From an uncultured Bacillota bacterium (GTDB lineage: Bacteria > Bacillota > Clostridia > Lachnospirales > Lachnospiraceae): a DNA stretch of 22,221 nt. The notes under the pieces are model-generated. The model did no database searches, was not told the DNA's origin, and worked only from the letters and a program-made list of their open reading frames with translations. The first letter of the stretch is position 1. The number at the start of each line of letters is the position of its first letter. Positions 7,208 through 15,100 of this stretch are shown here, piece by piece. Where the stretch lies: positions 1-22,221 of the forward strand of contig CAJKMA010000043.1 in NCBI GenBank assembly GCA_905200905.1, written 5' to 3'. The position numbers and the translations under genes were made by a program.

Positions 7208-8371
7208 ATGAGACAAAGATTTCAAGGAAATAAGAGATACAGAATGAGCCTGGCAGCAGGCTTCCTGGTATTGCTGCTGTGCCTGGCAGGATGCAATCCG
7301 AAGGATATGAACGGTGTTACGGCTCAAGCATCTGGGCAGGAACAGCAATTGAATGAAGCGTCGCCTCAGGAGCAGGCTTTGGGAAGCTTGAATCTACATT
7401 ATCTGGATGTGGGACAGGGAAATGCGGTGCTGGCGGAATCCCAGGGGCGTTATATGCTCATAGATGGGGGTGCCAGAAAGGCATCTTCCTTTGTAGTAAG
7501 CTATCTGGAAAAGCAGGGAGTCAAAGAACTAGATTATTTGCTGATTTCCCATTTTGATGAGGATCACCTGGCAGGAGCCATCGGTGCATTGCATAAATTT
7601 CCGGTGAAACAGTTGATTACACCAGATTATGAGACAGATTCCTCCATTTATCAGTCCTATGCAGAGGTGGTGAAAGAGAAACAGTATCAGGCCATTCATC
7701 CAAAGGTAGGAGACGAATTTACTTTTGGAACAGCAACGTTTCGGATTATTTCGCCTACCGTCTATGGACATGAAGATGAAAATCAGGATTCGGTAGGAAT
7801 TGTTTTAAAGAATGGAGAGAATGAATTTTTCATTGGAGGGGATATTGGACTGGAAAGCGAGAAGGAAATTTTAAATGCTGGAATTGATATCCAGGCGGAT
7901 ATAATGCTGATGAATCATCACGGTTCCCATGTGAGCGATGATTTCCTTCATGCAGTAAATCCGGACTATGCGGTCATAAGCTGCGGAGCAGATAACCGTT
8001 ATGGGCATCCAAGACAGGATACGGTGGAGCTTTTAGAGAAAGAACAGATTCCATTGTTCCGTACAGACAAACAAGGAACCATAGACATAAGCAGCAATGG
8101 AACAGACATTACCTTTGCCCAGCAGCCGTGTAATGATTATACACCGGGAACCAGAGGCAATGGCTCCCAGCAGGAGGAAGCAGCCGGAAGCATGGAAAAT
8201 GCAGGGCCAGAGGACTGCGATTATGTGTTAAATGCACATACAAAGAAAATTCATTTGCCAGAATGTGCTTCTGTGAAAACTATGGATGAGGATAATAAAG
8301 AATATTATAAAGGGGATAAGCAGGCACTTTTGGATAACGGTTATACGGCTTGTGGAAATTGTAAACCTTAA
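7208..8371 (+). CDS. ComEC-like metallo-beta-lactamase-fold lipoprotein with C-terminal Ada-like zinc domain
   Basis: A 387-aa surface lipoprotein. The signal peptide ends in LAGC (lipid Cys29) and is followed by a Gln-rich linker. The metallo-hydrolase domain spans about 61-305: LDVGQGNA, HFDEDH (115-120, the HxDxDH zinc motif), GGD (210-212), NHHGSH (236-241) and YGHP (265-268). This resembles the extracellular hydrolase domain of ComEC/Rec2, without the channel. Residues 337-387 form a small Cys-containing module (KKIHLPEC, then ACGNC; Cys353, 382 and 385) like the Ada-type zinc-binding tails on secreted nucleases. A role in degrading external nucleic acid is plausible but unproven. An upstream AAAGGGG supports this start, with an alternative Met at residue 13. 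It follows the PBP gene by 21 bp and ends at a strong terminator. Confidence 0.85.
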   Translation: MRQRFQGNKRYRMSLAAGFLVLLLCLAGCNPKDMNGVTAQASGQEQQLNEASPQEQALGSLNLHYLDVGQGNAVLAESQGRYMLIDGGARKASSFVVSYLEKQGVKELDYLLISHFDEDHLAGAIGALHKFPVKQLITPDYETDSSIYQSYAEVVKEKQYQAIHPKVGDEFTFGTATFRIISPTVYGHEDENQDSVGIVLKNGENEFFIGGDIGLESEKEILNAGIDIQADIMLMNHHGSHVSDDFLHAVNPDYAVISCGADNRYGHPRQDTVELLEKEQIPLFRTDKQGTIDISSNGTDITFAQQPCNDYTPGTRGNGSQQEEAAGSMENAGPEDCDYVLNAHTKKIHLPECASVKTMDEDNKEYYKGDKQALLDNGYTACGNCKP

Positions 8372-8381
8372 AACATGAGAT

Positions 8382-8423
8382 GGCGGTCATACAGTATTGG
8401 ACTGTGTGACCGTCAAATTTTTT
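8382..8423 (+). terminator. Intrinsic terminator closing the PBP/hydrolase operon
   Basis: A 14-bp stem (8382-8395 with 8401-8414, two G-T pairs) and a 5-base loop, followed by AAATTTTTT. Confidence 0.9.
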
Positions 8424-8450
8424 GTGATTGAAAAGATGAATATGTTATAT
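8422..8450 (+). promoter_or_regulatory. Possible sigma-A promoter upstream of the PrsW-like gene
   Basis: TTGTGA (8422-8427) and TTATAT (8445-8450) with a 17-bp spacer, just after the terminator and 150 bp ahead of the next start. The long A/T-rich leader makes other starts equally possible. Confidence 0.35.
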
Positions 8451-8488
8451 ATTTTGGACAAAAAAATTAAAAAAAATTTTTGAAAAAA

Positions 8489-8518
8489 TAAAACTTTTTT
8501 AGAACGAGAGTTGTCTAA
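8489..8518 (+). promoter_or_regulatory. Possible ECF-sigma promoter upstream of the PrsW-like gene
   Basis: TAAAACTTTTTT (from 8489) followed, 17 bp after the AAAC, by TGTCTAA (8512-8518). This resembles the TGAAAC...CGTCTAA pattern of Bacillus ECF sigmas of the SigM/SigV kind. It fits autoregulation by the ECF sigma encoded 2.3 kb downstream, but the region is A/T-rich and the match is imperfect. Confidence 0.3.
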
Positions 8519-8600
8519 GTTATAGAACCCAAGAAGATAGTTGCTAAACAGATTGTGAATGGGTGCGAAAATGAATAAAATTACAAGAGGAGGATAAAAG

Positions 8601-9773
8601 ATGTTTTGTCAAAAATGTGGAACAGAAATTACAGATGACTCTCAAAAATTTTGTCACAAGTGTGGGGAACGGCTGAGCTTTGCCGGGGATAACAGGAGCT
8701 GGCAAACCGGAGGTGAGCAAAATCGAAGAAGCAGAGGAGTTACTTCTAAACTGAATGAGTTTGTAGGCTGGGAAGGGAAACTGGATCTTCATCTGAGGGA
8801 TATGGTTTCGGGAGTGCTGAAACATCATACGGCGGAAGAGGCCGAAGAATTGTTTATTTGTGGGACAAGCAAAACCACGCCTGCGGAATCAGAGATTTTA
8901 ACCGAATGGCCAAAACCATGGTTATATAGCAGGGTGTTTGTTTTACTGATGATAGTTTACTTTGCCCTTACACTGATGTGGAAGAATATGGGGAATCCCT
9001 ATGCACTTATGAATATACCGTACATTGGAACCTTGATTGCACCCATAACAATTCTAGTGTTTTTCTTTGAGACGAACGTACCAAGAAATGTTAGTATGAT
9101 TAAGACGTTTAAAGTGTTTTTTGTAGGAGGGGTTGCGTCTTTGTTTTTTACGCTAATGCTTTTCGGAATTGCACCAAATTCAGATATTTCTAATATATCA
9201 GGAGCGGTTGTAGTTGGAATTGTGGAGGAAATCGGTAAGATAGGGATTTGTGCGTATTTTATCAGTAAACATAAAGGAAAATTGTATTTGCTCAATGGAA
9301 TCTTGTATGGTGGAGCGGTAGGTGCAGGTTTTGCAGTTTTTGAGTCAGTGGGATATGCATTGTATTTTGGGATTAACGAGGGTGTGTTGAATGCACTTCA
9401 AACAACAGGAGATTTGAATTATCTGTTAGATTTTTTCTATATAAAGATGCTTGATATTGTAAAATTGCGTGGTTTTCTCTCTCCGGGAGGTCATATTGCT
9501 TGGGCTGCAGTGGAAGGGTTCGCAATCATTCTTGCAATGAAAGGAGCAGAATTTGGCTGGGAGACTTTGGCAAAGTCGACATTTTTAAAGATTGTCTGGG
9601 TACCCATTGTACTTCATGCTTTTTGGGATTCACCTTTATTCGAGCAGAATATTCGGATGCGTTATTGCAAATTTATTTTTTGTATAGTTGTCATTTGGAT
9701 TGTTTTGTTAACGCTTATTACCAAGGGTCTACATGAGGTCAGCAAGAGAAAAAAGAACGTACAGGAGGAATAG
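8601..9773 (+). CDS. Zinc-ribbon PrsW-family intramembrane metalloprotease
   Basis: A 390-aa polytopic membrane protein. An N-terminal zinc ribbon (Cys 3, 6, 18, 21) is followed by a soluble stretch to about residue 105 and then about seven to eight membrane helices. The PrsW signatures are present in order: VEEIGK (E209, E210, K213), GAGFAVFE (E248), GGHIAW (H298) and LHAFWD (H339, D343). They are the presumed metal ligands and catalytic residues of this CAAX-protease-related superfamily. In Bacillus subtilis, PrsW makes the first cut in the anti-sigma factor RsiW. An ECF sigma gene lies two genes downstream, so a role in activating it is a reasonable inference. GAGGAGG precedes the ATG. The next gene starts 4 bp after the stop, implying tight coupling. 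Confidence 0.85.
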   Translation: MFCQKCGTEITDDSQKFCHKCGERLSFAGDNRSWQTGGEQNRRSRGVTSKLNEFVGWEGKLDLHLRDMVSGVLKHHTAEEAEELFICGTSKTTPAESEILTEWPKPWLYSRVFVLLMIVYFALTLMWKNMGNPYALMNIPYIGTLIAPITILVFFFETNVPRNVSMIKTFKVFFVGGVASLFFTLMLFGIAPNSDISNISGAVVVGIVEEIGKIGICAYFISKHKGKLYLLNGILYGGAVGAGFAVFESVGYALYFGINEGVLNALQTTGDLNYLLDFFYIKMLDIVKLRGFLSPGGHIAWAAVEGFAIILAMKGAEFGWETLAKSTFLKIVWVPIVLHAFWDSPLFEQNIRMRYCKFIFCIVVIWIVLLTLITKGLHEVSKRKKNVQEE

Positions 9774-9777
9774 ATAT

Positions 9778-10566
9778 ATGTTTTGTGGAAATTGCGGAAA
9801 AGAAATAAAAGTTGAGGCAGAATTTTGTCCTTACTGCGGACAACAATTTGGAGCAGATAGTTCAAAACGGGATGACGGTCAGATGGAAGCAAAGCCACAG
9901 CTGTCTGGAAGGGAAAAAGTCCGGAAACCACGGGCGAGTTTAAAGAAAAGATTCTGGATAGCACTTGTGTTGAGTGTCAGTTTAGTAGTGGGGTATTTTG
10001 GATATCAGAAGGTGATGGAAAAGGCAATCACAGCTACAATAGAGGGGAAATTTGCACAGGTTCAAAACGGCATGGATGTTCAGACGGCAGAGCAGATTTT
10101 AGTACAGGTCGTACCTCAGATTGTAGGAAATGAAACAATATCCAATTTTTTTCTCCAGTTTGTGAGTGGAGAAGATGTGCTAGATATCTATCATGCCATG
10201 ATACGCCATCTGGAGTATGAAGTGATAGATGTGGAAAGGGTAGAGTTCGGTCATTATCAAGCACATGTGCGAATAGCGAATCTGGATAATGGTCGTGTGG
10301 CAGCCCGGGCAGTGGAACTGTTCAAAGCAAGGTATGACAAAGGGCTTATTGGTACTGTGGTGCAGGGTGCCCGGGACCTGGTTTCAGATAAATCACAGCT
10401 GGCTGCTGAAATGCTGACACAGTCGTCAGATGATTATTATGAGGCGGGGGCTAGTTCCTGTTGGATTGTGAAGGATTTTGCAATCAATATTGTAAAAGAA
10501 AATGGAGAATGGGTACCTGTGTTAGATCTGAATGCACTTATTTATGCTTGTCTCGGCCTGGGTTGA
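9778..10566 (+). CDS. Zinc-ribbon single-pass membrane protein, NTF2-like exterior domain possible
   Basis: A 262-aa protein that opens with a zinc ribbon very similar to that of the preceding gene (MFCGNCGKEI; Cys 3, 6, 17, 20). It continues with a basic linker (about 30-57), one transmembrane helix (about 59-76) and an extracytoplasmic domain of about 185 residues that ends in a hydrophobic stretch. The topology resembles a membrane-bound regulator, with a cytosolic ribbon and an outside sensor. The outer domain has an alpha/beta pattern compatible with NTF2-like folds, but no specific family is recognised. The frame opens at 9733, but ACAGGAGGAA places the start at 9778, giving the same N-terminus style as its neighbour. 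Shared ribbons, 4-bp spacing and location suggest partnership with the PrsW-like protease, possibly as substrate. Confidence 0.7.
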   Translation: MFCGNCGKEIKVEAEFCPYCGQQFGADSSKRDDGQMEAKPQLSGREKVRKPRASLKKRFWIALVLSVSLVVGYFGYQKVMEKAITATIEGKFAQVQNGMDVQTAEQILVQVVPQIVGNETISNFFLQFVSGEDVLDIYHAMIRHLEYEVIDVERVEFGHYQAHVRIANLDNGRVAARAVELFKARYDKGLIGTVVQGARDLVSDKSQLAAEMLTQSSDDYYEAGASSCWIVKDFAINIVKENGEWVPVLDLNALIYACLGLG

Positions 10567-10628
10567 AAATTTTGAAATAATAGCATAAGTTAAGACGGGA
10601 AAAATCTCAGTTTAATTTGTACTAAATA

Positions 10629-10658
10629 TTGACATGGGAGCAGTCTTAGTAGTATAAG
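10629..10658 (+). promoter_or_regulatory. Sigma-A promoter upstream of the ECF sigma gene
   Basis: TTGACA (10629-10634) and TATAAG (10653-10658) with an 18-bp spacer. It lies in the 247-bp gap between the zinc-ribbon gene and the sigma gene, so the sigma gene can be transcribed separately. Confidence 0.6.
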
Positions 10659-10671
10659 AGAGATGAGACAG

Positions 10672-10827
10672 ATGAAGAACGGAAATGTAATTCAATGGTT
10701 TATTCAATTATTTTGTAAAGATATGAAAGCATATCAGGAGGATGAAAAAGTAAAAATGGAAATTTATAAATCAGTGAGAAAAAAGCAAGGTGGAGAAGGA
10801 AGAGGTGAAAAACATGGATTATCGTGA
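10672..10827 (+). CDS. Possible 51-aa leader peptide overlapping the sigma gene start
   Basis: An open frame starting MKNGNVIQWFIQLF, with a short hydrophobic stretch and then a charged Lys/Glu-rich half. It ends 14 bases inside the sigma gene, which would allow translational coupling. An in-frame ATG also exists at 10663, but it lies at the predicted transcript start. The ribosome binding site is weak, and no family is recognised. It could be a chance frame. Confidence 0.3.
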   Translation: MKNGNVIQWFIQLFCKDMKAYQEDEKVKMEIYKSVRKKQGGEGRGEKHGLS

Positions 10828-12922
10828 AGCTGTTGCGTTAGCGAAACAAGGCAGAGAGGAAGGATATTGTTTCTTATATGAAACAACTTATAAAAGTAAA
10901 TACTATTTAGCCCTCCAATATATGAAGAACGAAGATGCGGCACAGGATGTATTGCAGGAAGCATATATGAAAGCATTTTCAAGATTGGACACGCTAGAGC
11001 AGCCAGAAGCATTTGCAGGGTGGCTTGGTAAGATTGTTGGAAACACAGCAAAGAATATGTTGCAAAAAAAGGATCCCCTTTTGTTTTCAGAGATAACAGA
11101 GGAGGAAGAAGATGTTTCTTTTTTATACGAACAGGAAGACGAGAGTCCAGACTATCAGCCGGAATTGTCCTATACAAGAAGAGAAACCCAGGAGCTTGTG
11201 CATGAAATCATCGATGCACTGTCTGAAGAGCAGAGAGTTTGTATTTTGATGTATGAGATTGAAGGGATTCCCATTCGTGAGATTGCTATAGCTCTGAATT
11301 GTTCAGAGAATACGGTAAAATCCCGATTGAACTATGGAAGAAAGAATATTAAGAAGCGGGCGGAAGAGTTGCAGAAGAAGGGATACAAGCTCTACGGTCT
11401 GGCACCATTGCCGTTGCTTTTGTATCTTCTTCGTACAGATGCAGAATATCTGGCAGCAGAAGGATTGCTGGAATTAGGACAGGGACAGTTGGAGACAAAA
11501 TTGCTTTCTGAATTGTTTTCTCAGTCCAAGACTCAGAGACAAAAGGGAAATTCTGTTGGTGGAAGGAAAGTTGCAGATACGGTAGATAAGGCAGCCGGAA
11601 GCACAGTAAAAAAAGCATTTCTTCATACTGCGGTAGGAAAGTTTACGGTGACTGCCGTTTCTCTTACGGTTGTGTGTGCAGCTATTTGTGTGGGAGTATT
11701 CCATGCATATCAGGAGAAGAATGCGGCAGAACAGGAGGCAGGGCGGATAGAAGAAGTGATGGAAGAGACTCCTGCCAATCCGGAAGCTGACAAAGAGAGC
11801 ATTCCAGAGATTTCGCAGGAAATACCTCCTGAATCAGAGCCGGAAGTTCGAGAGTTGACGGAAGAAGAGTATCAGGCATTGATTGGAAATGGCGTCACAC
11901 GGGAAGAAATGGAACATATTCTTGCTTATGGACCTCAGGAAATTCCAGAAAAGGGATTTTCAGAAAAAGAATATGTACAAATTATCAATCTGCTCTGCGA
12001 GGGAGGAAGTAATGAGTCTGGATTGATAGAGTATTATGGAACGAACAGCCAGTGGGAATATATGTATTCTCTGGAAGATGTCAATCGGATGCTTTCATCA
12101 TTTACTACATATCAGATGTCCGAGGAAAACACAAAGGGAGCACCAAACGGGGCTTATGTACAGGGCGACAAGGTGGTATTTATTCCGTCTACCATGGGGT
12201 ATACTGCCAGTGTCCAGATTACATCGTCAGAGTATGAGGAAAATGAAATAAGGATTTTTTATACTTATTATTACAAGAATTTTGACAGGAGGGAGGAGTA
12301 TCAGAAAAATAAAAAAGCTACGCTTCATCCTGGCGAAGATGGAAAATACCGAATCGTAAGGATTGAAGAAGAAATAGCAGGGGAACAGAAAGAAATGCAG
12401 GAGAAGACTGAAGGAAATACATCTTCCATGCGCGATGTTTATGCAAAAGTTTTACAGTCCGTTCAGAATGGAGAAGAAGGATATAAATTTACCTCGGAGG
12501 TCGGAACGCTGACAGGAGAATATAGCTATTTTCTTTGTGATATGGATGGTGACGGCGTGCAGGATCTGGTTGTAGGAGAAGGAAATAACGGAGGACCTTT
12601 TTTGTGTAATAACATTCGTGTGTATAGTTGTCAGCAGGAAGAAGAAGGCTGTAGTCTCAAGATGATTCCAGGAGAGGTGACGGTGATTATTGATGCGATT
12701 CAGCCACCGGAGGGATATGGATTCTGTGTGCAGTCGATATCACGGGGAACAGGCGACATTTCCATCTATCGGATTAGTGTGGAAAATGGGATACTTACTG
12801 AGGGTGGTACAGAGAAAGAATATCGCCTTGGAGATGCAGACTATGAGGCGTTTTGTAATGATTCTACGGTTATTGAGTGGAAAAGTATTTCAGATTTAAG
12901 TGGACTCGATATACTTTCTTGA
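10814..12922 (+). CDS. Membrane-tethered ECF sigma factor with large extracytoplasmic C-terminal domain
   Basis: A 702-aa protein. Residues 1-85 form sigma region 2 (DAAQDVLQEAYMKAFSRLDT, then FAGWLGKIVGN). Residues 125-185 form sigma region 4, with a helix-turn-helix (IREIAIALNCSENTVKSRLNYGR). An acidic linker separates them. After a hydrophobic APLPLLLYLLR patch (197-207) and a linker comes one transmembrane helix (about 277-297). A Glu/Pro-rich spacer and an outside domain of about 350 residues follow, with a calcium-loop-like DMDGDGVQDLVV at 576-587. An ordinary ECF sigma is under 200 aa. The tether suggests the protein combines sensor and sigma factor and may need proteolytic release, for which the PrsW-like protease is an obvious candidate (inference). 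A GTG at 10790 is possible, but GGAAGAGG favours the ATG at 10814. Confidence 0.85.
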   Translation: MDYREAVALAKQGREEGYCFLYETTYKSKYYLALQYMKNEDAAQDVLQEAYMKAFSRLDTLEQPEAFAGWLGKIVGNTAKNMLQKKDPLLFSEITEEEEDVSFLYEQEDESPDYQPELSYTRRETQELVHEIIDALSEEQRVCILMYEIEGIPIREIAIALNCSENTVKSRLNYGRKNIKKRAEELQKKGYKLYGLAPLPLLLYLLRTDAEYLAAEGLLELGQGQLETKLLSELFSQSKTQRQKGNSVGGRKVADTVDKAAGSTVKKAFLHTAVGKFTVTAVSLTVVCAAICVGVFHAYQEKNAAEQEAGRIEEVMEETPANPEADKESIPEISQEIPPESEPEVRELTEEEYQALIGNGVTREEMEHILAYGPQEIPEKGFSEKEYVQIINLLCEGGSNESGLIEYYGTNSQWEYMYSLEDVNRMLSSFTTYQMSEENTKGAPNGAYVQGDKVVFIPSTMGYTASVQITSSEYEENEIRIFYTYYYKNFDRREEYQKNKKATLHPGEDGKYRIVRIEEEIAGEQKEMQEKTEGNTSSMRDVYAKVLQSVQNGEEGYKFTSEVGTLTGEYSYFLCDMDGDGVQDLVVGEGNNGGPFLCNNIRVYSCQQEEEGCSLKMIPGEVTVIIDAIQPPEGYGFCVQSISRGTGDISIYRISVENGILTEGGTEKEYRLGDADYEAFCNDSTVIEWKSISDLSGLDILS

Positions 12923-12947
12923 CATTAGAAATAAAACAAGATACTTT
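12919..12947 (+). promoter_or_regulatory. Possible sigma-A promoter for the OmpA-like lipoprotein gene
   Basis: TTGACA (12919-12924) overlapping the sigma stop codon, and TACTTT (12942-12947), with a 17-bp spacer, 34 bp before the lipoprotein start codon. Confidence 0.45.
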
Positions 12948-12980
12948 AAAGGTAAGAGAATAAAACTAGGAGGAATTTAA

Positions 12981-14822
12981 ATGAGAAAAACGAGATGGGT
13001 GCTGGTCTTGGGGTTGACCGCAGTGCTGACATGTTCCGCTTGTGGGAAGGATGCAGGAAAACTGCCAGACCAAGAAGGATTAGAGACATTAGAAAAGGAG
13101 CCAGATTCAGCATCAGGGAAAAAATCGGATAGTGGTAAGAAGAAAGAAGAGAAGGCAGAAAAAATAGAGTTGGGAAGTAGTAAAGAGAATGCAGCAGTGA
13201 TTTCGGAGGGAACAGAAGAATCCGGTACTGTTCAAAGTGAAGAGGAAGTCTGGTACAAGTGGACAACACAGAACGGAGGAACGTATCAAATTAGCGTTAC
13301 CAATCAAACTTCAAATGGTGGCGAGCTTCAGGCATCTTTGTTTGATGGAGAAGATACAGAACTGAAATATACGAATGTGGCTGGAGATGGACAAAGTTCT
13401 TCCATGACAGGTTTGCAGTTGGAGGAAAATACTTCATATTATATCCGACTGAATCCCAGAAGCGCAGAAACTTTGGATTATACCTTACTGGTAGAGAATA
13501 TGAGCGGTTCAGGAACTGTTTCAGTGGTTACGGAAGAAGAGTCTGGTCAGAGAGAGGCAGAGCAGGGAAAAGAACTGGTGCCGGGAACCAATCAGGAGAA
13601 TGCCATCCTTTTACCGCTGGGAACGGAAGCATTCGGAACGTATCACCCAGGAAGCTACAGTTGGTTTGCATTTACCACAGGAGAGAAAGAAGGAGCTACT
13701 TATAAGGTTACGCTGGTAAATGAAACTGTAGGCAGTGAATGGCTAGAGGGAAAAATATATGACGAGTTTGGAGAAACGCTTAGTTTTATTGGTGATTGGG
13801 ATGAGGCAGGATGGGGAGGAGTACCCAGTACCTTTACCAGCAATAACCTGAAACCGAATACAACGTATTATATCTGTCTGTCAGCAGAAGGCGAACAGAC
13901 GATTGATTATTCCATTATTGTAAAAGATCCGGGCAGTGAAAGCACGGCATATAAGACGGCTGGGAACTTTACGGAGGCAAGAGGACCGGTACTTGCAGAG
14001 AATGGTGTGCTGGTGCCGGGAACTAATCAGAACAATGCTGCAATGCTCCCTATGGGAACGAAAGTATCAGGCAGTCATAATCCTGGTATGTATGACTGGT
14101 TCTCTTTTACAACAGGAGAAGTTCAGGGAACTACTTATTACCTGACTTTGAGCAATAAAACAGTGAACAGTGAGGGGCTAGAGGGATGCGTATATGATGA
14201 ATATGGAGAACCAATCACTTTTATTGGTGATTGGGAAGCCGCATATTCTTCAGGAAAACCCAGTACGTTCAGTACAGATAAATTGCAACCAGAGACTACG
14301 TATTATGTACAGTTAACTTCTGAAGGAAAACAGGTAATTGAATATTCTCTGGCAATCAAATCTTCAGAGCCGGAACCTCCGAAGCAGAATACGCTTGTAT
14401 TTGAGAAGCCGTTTGAAATCAATGAGACACAGGTACAGTTTGTAATCAATAAGGCAGAATTTATCGATGAAGAAAAAGCGAAAAAGGTTCTGAAACCAGT
14501 GGCAGAGGCGATTCTTGCCAATCCGGATCATTCAATACTGATCGCTGGAACGACAGCTACAGACGGAACGCAGGAAAGCTGTGTGGATTTGTCACTACGG
14601 AGAACCGAAGCGGTAAAGAAACTTCTTACAGAAATCTATAAAGTGCCGGAATCTCAGATTAAAGTTGTGGGACTGGGATATGAGAATGACCCGTTTGAAC
14701 GGGGAAAAGATAGAGATGCCAACGGAAAGTTTGTAGAATCTGAGGGGAAAAAGAATAGACGAGTAGTCATTTTGGATGTTGATGATCCAATCGCTCAGGA
14801 GTTGCTGAAAAATAATAAATAG
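12981..14822 (+). CDS. Lipoprotein with three PPC-like beta domains and a C-terminal OmpA-like domain
   Basis: A 613-aa exported protein. The signal peptide ends in CSAC (probable lipid Cys21), followed by a Lys/Glu-rich linker to about residue 62. Three beta-rich repeats of about 100 residues follow (about 66-172, 200-315 and 345-460). Each begins with N/E-N-A and contains W(F/Y)xFTT or WYKWTT and a TTYY- or TSYY-type strand, as in bacterial pre-peptidase C-terminal domains. Repeats 2 and 3 are close duplicates (VPGTNQxNA, YDExGE, FIGDW). Residues 470-605 are OmpA-like: TATDGTQESCVDLSLRRTEAVKKLL and a terminal NRRVVI. That domain normally grips peptidoglycan. The ribosome binding site is CTAGGAGGAA. 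It lies 58 bp after the sigma gene, and a cell-wall-sensing or effector role in that locus is inferred. Confidence 0.8.
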   Translation: MRKTRWVLVLGLTAVLTCSACGKDAGKLPDQEGLETLEKEPDSASGKKSDSGKKKEEKAEKIELGSSKENAAVISEGTEESGTVQSEEEVWYKWTTQNGGTYQISVTNQTSNGGELQASLFDGEDTELKYTNVAGDGQSSSMTGLQLEENTSYYIRLNPRSAETLDYTLLVENMSGSGTVSVVTEEESGQREAEQGKELVPGTNQENAILLPLGTEAFGTYHPGSYSWFAFTTGEKEGATYKVTLVNETVGSEWLEGKIYDEFGETLSFIGDWDEAGWGGVPSTFTSNNLKPNTTYYICLSAEGEQTIDYSIIVKDPGSESTAYKTAGNFTEARGPVLAENGVLVPGTNQNNAAMLPMGTKVSGSHNPGMYDWFSFTTGEVQGTTYYLTLSNKTVNSEGLEGCVYDEYGEPITFIGDWEAAYSSGKPSTFSTDKLQPETTYYVQLTSEGKQVIEYSLAIKSSEPEPPKQNTLVFEKPFEINETQVQFVINKAEFIDEEKAKKVLKPVAEAILANPDHSILIAGTTATDGTQESCVDLSLRRTEAVKKLLTEIYKVPESQIKVVGLGYENDPFERGKDRDANGKFVESEGKKNRRVVILDVDDPIAQELLKNNK

Positions 14823-14846
14823 AATATAGTGTGGTTCTTGTTAAAG

Positions 14847-14924
14847 AATACCCCTTTCTTCTATGTAATATGCACCTCAAATTTTAAAATTTCCAGAGGT
14901 GTCAGGAAGAATAGGGGTATTTTG
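14847..14924 (+). terminator. Long intrinsic terminator after the OmpA-like lipoprotein gene
   Basis: The outer arms AATACCCC/GGGGTATT extend through CTTC/GAAG with a bulge. The inner CACCTC/GAGGTG stem contains a further AAATTTTAAAATTT palindrome. TTTT follows. The rest of the 373-bp gap to the next gene holds no visible gene between 14925 and 15051, then the promoter and second hairpin listed next. Confidence 0.8.
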
Positions 14925-15051
14925 TTGCTTGAAAGTAAAGTAGAGTTTTAAAATAATGATACACAATCAGAAAATAAGAAGGGAAAGAAAATACTCTAGC
15001 TATTTTTTGCACAAGAAATAAATCTGTTCTGTTTCAATCCTTTTCTCTACA

Positions 15052-15080
15052 TTGTCAGATGAGAAGGAACATGATAAAAT
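15052..15080 (+). promoter_or_regulatory. Sigma-A promoter of the LysE/ADH/MATE operon leader
   Basis: TTGTCA (15052-15057) and TAAAAT (15075-15080) with a 17-bp spacer. Transcription would start near 15087, only about 15 bases before a terminator hairpin. Confidence 0.75.
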
Positions 15081-15100
15081 ACGAATAAAGAACGAAATAG

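Noticed and set aside
9662..9964. Minus-strand 100-codon frame across the two zinc-ribbon genes
   Set aside because: It spans two well-supported plus-strand genes with good ribosome binding sites and has no start signal or recognisable motif.
11349..11618. Minus-strand frame inside the sigma gene
   Set aside because: Low-complexity Leu/Pro/Ser composition typical of an antisense shadow; the plus-strand domain is clear.
13621..14300. Repeats in the OmpA-like lipoprotein gene as a mobile or CRISPR-type array
   Set aside because: The similarity is between two in-frame protein domains of about 115 residues, not short repeats with spacers.
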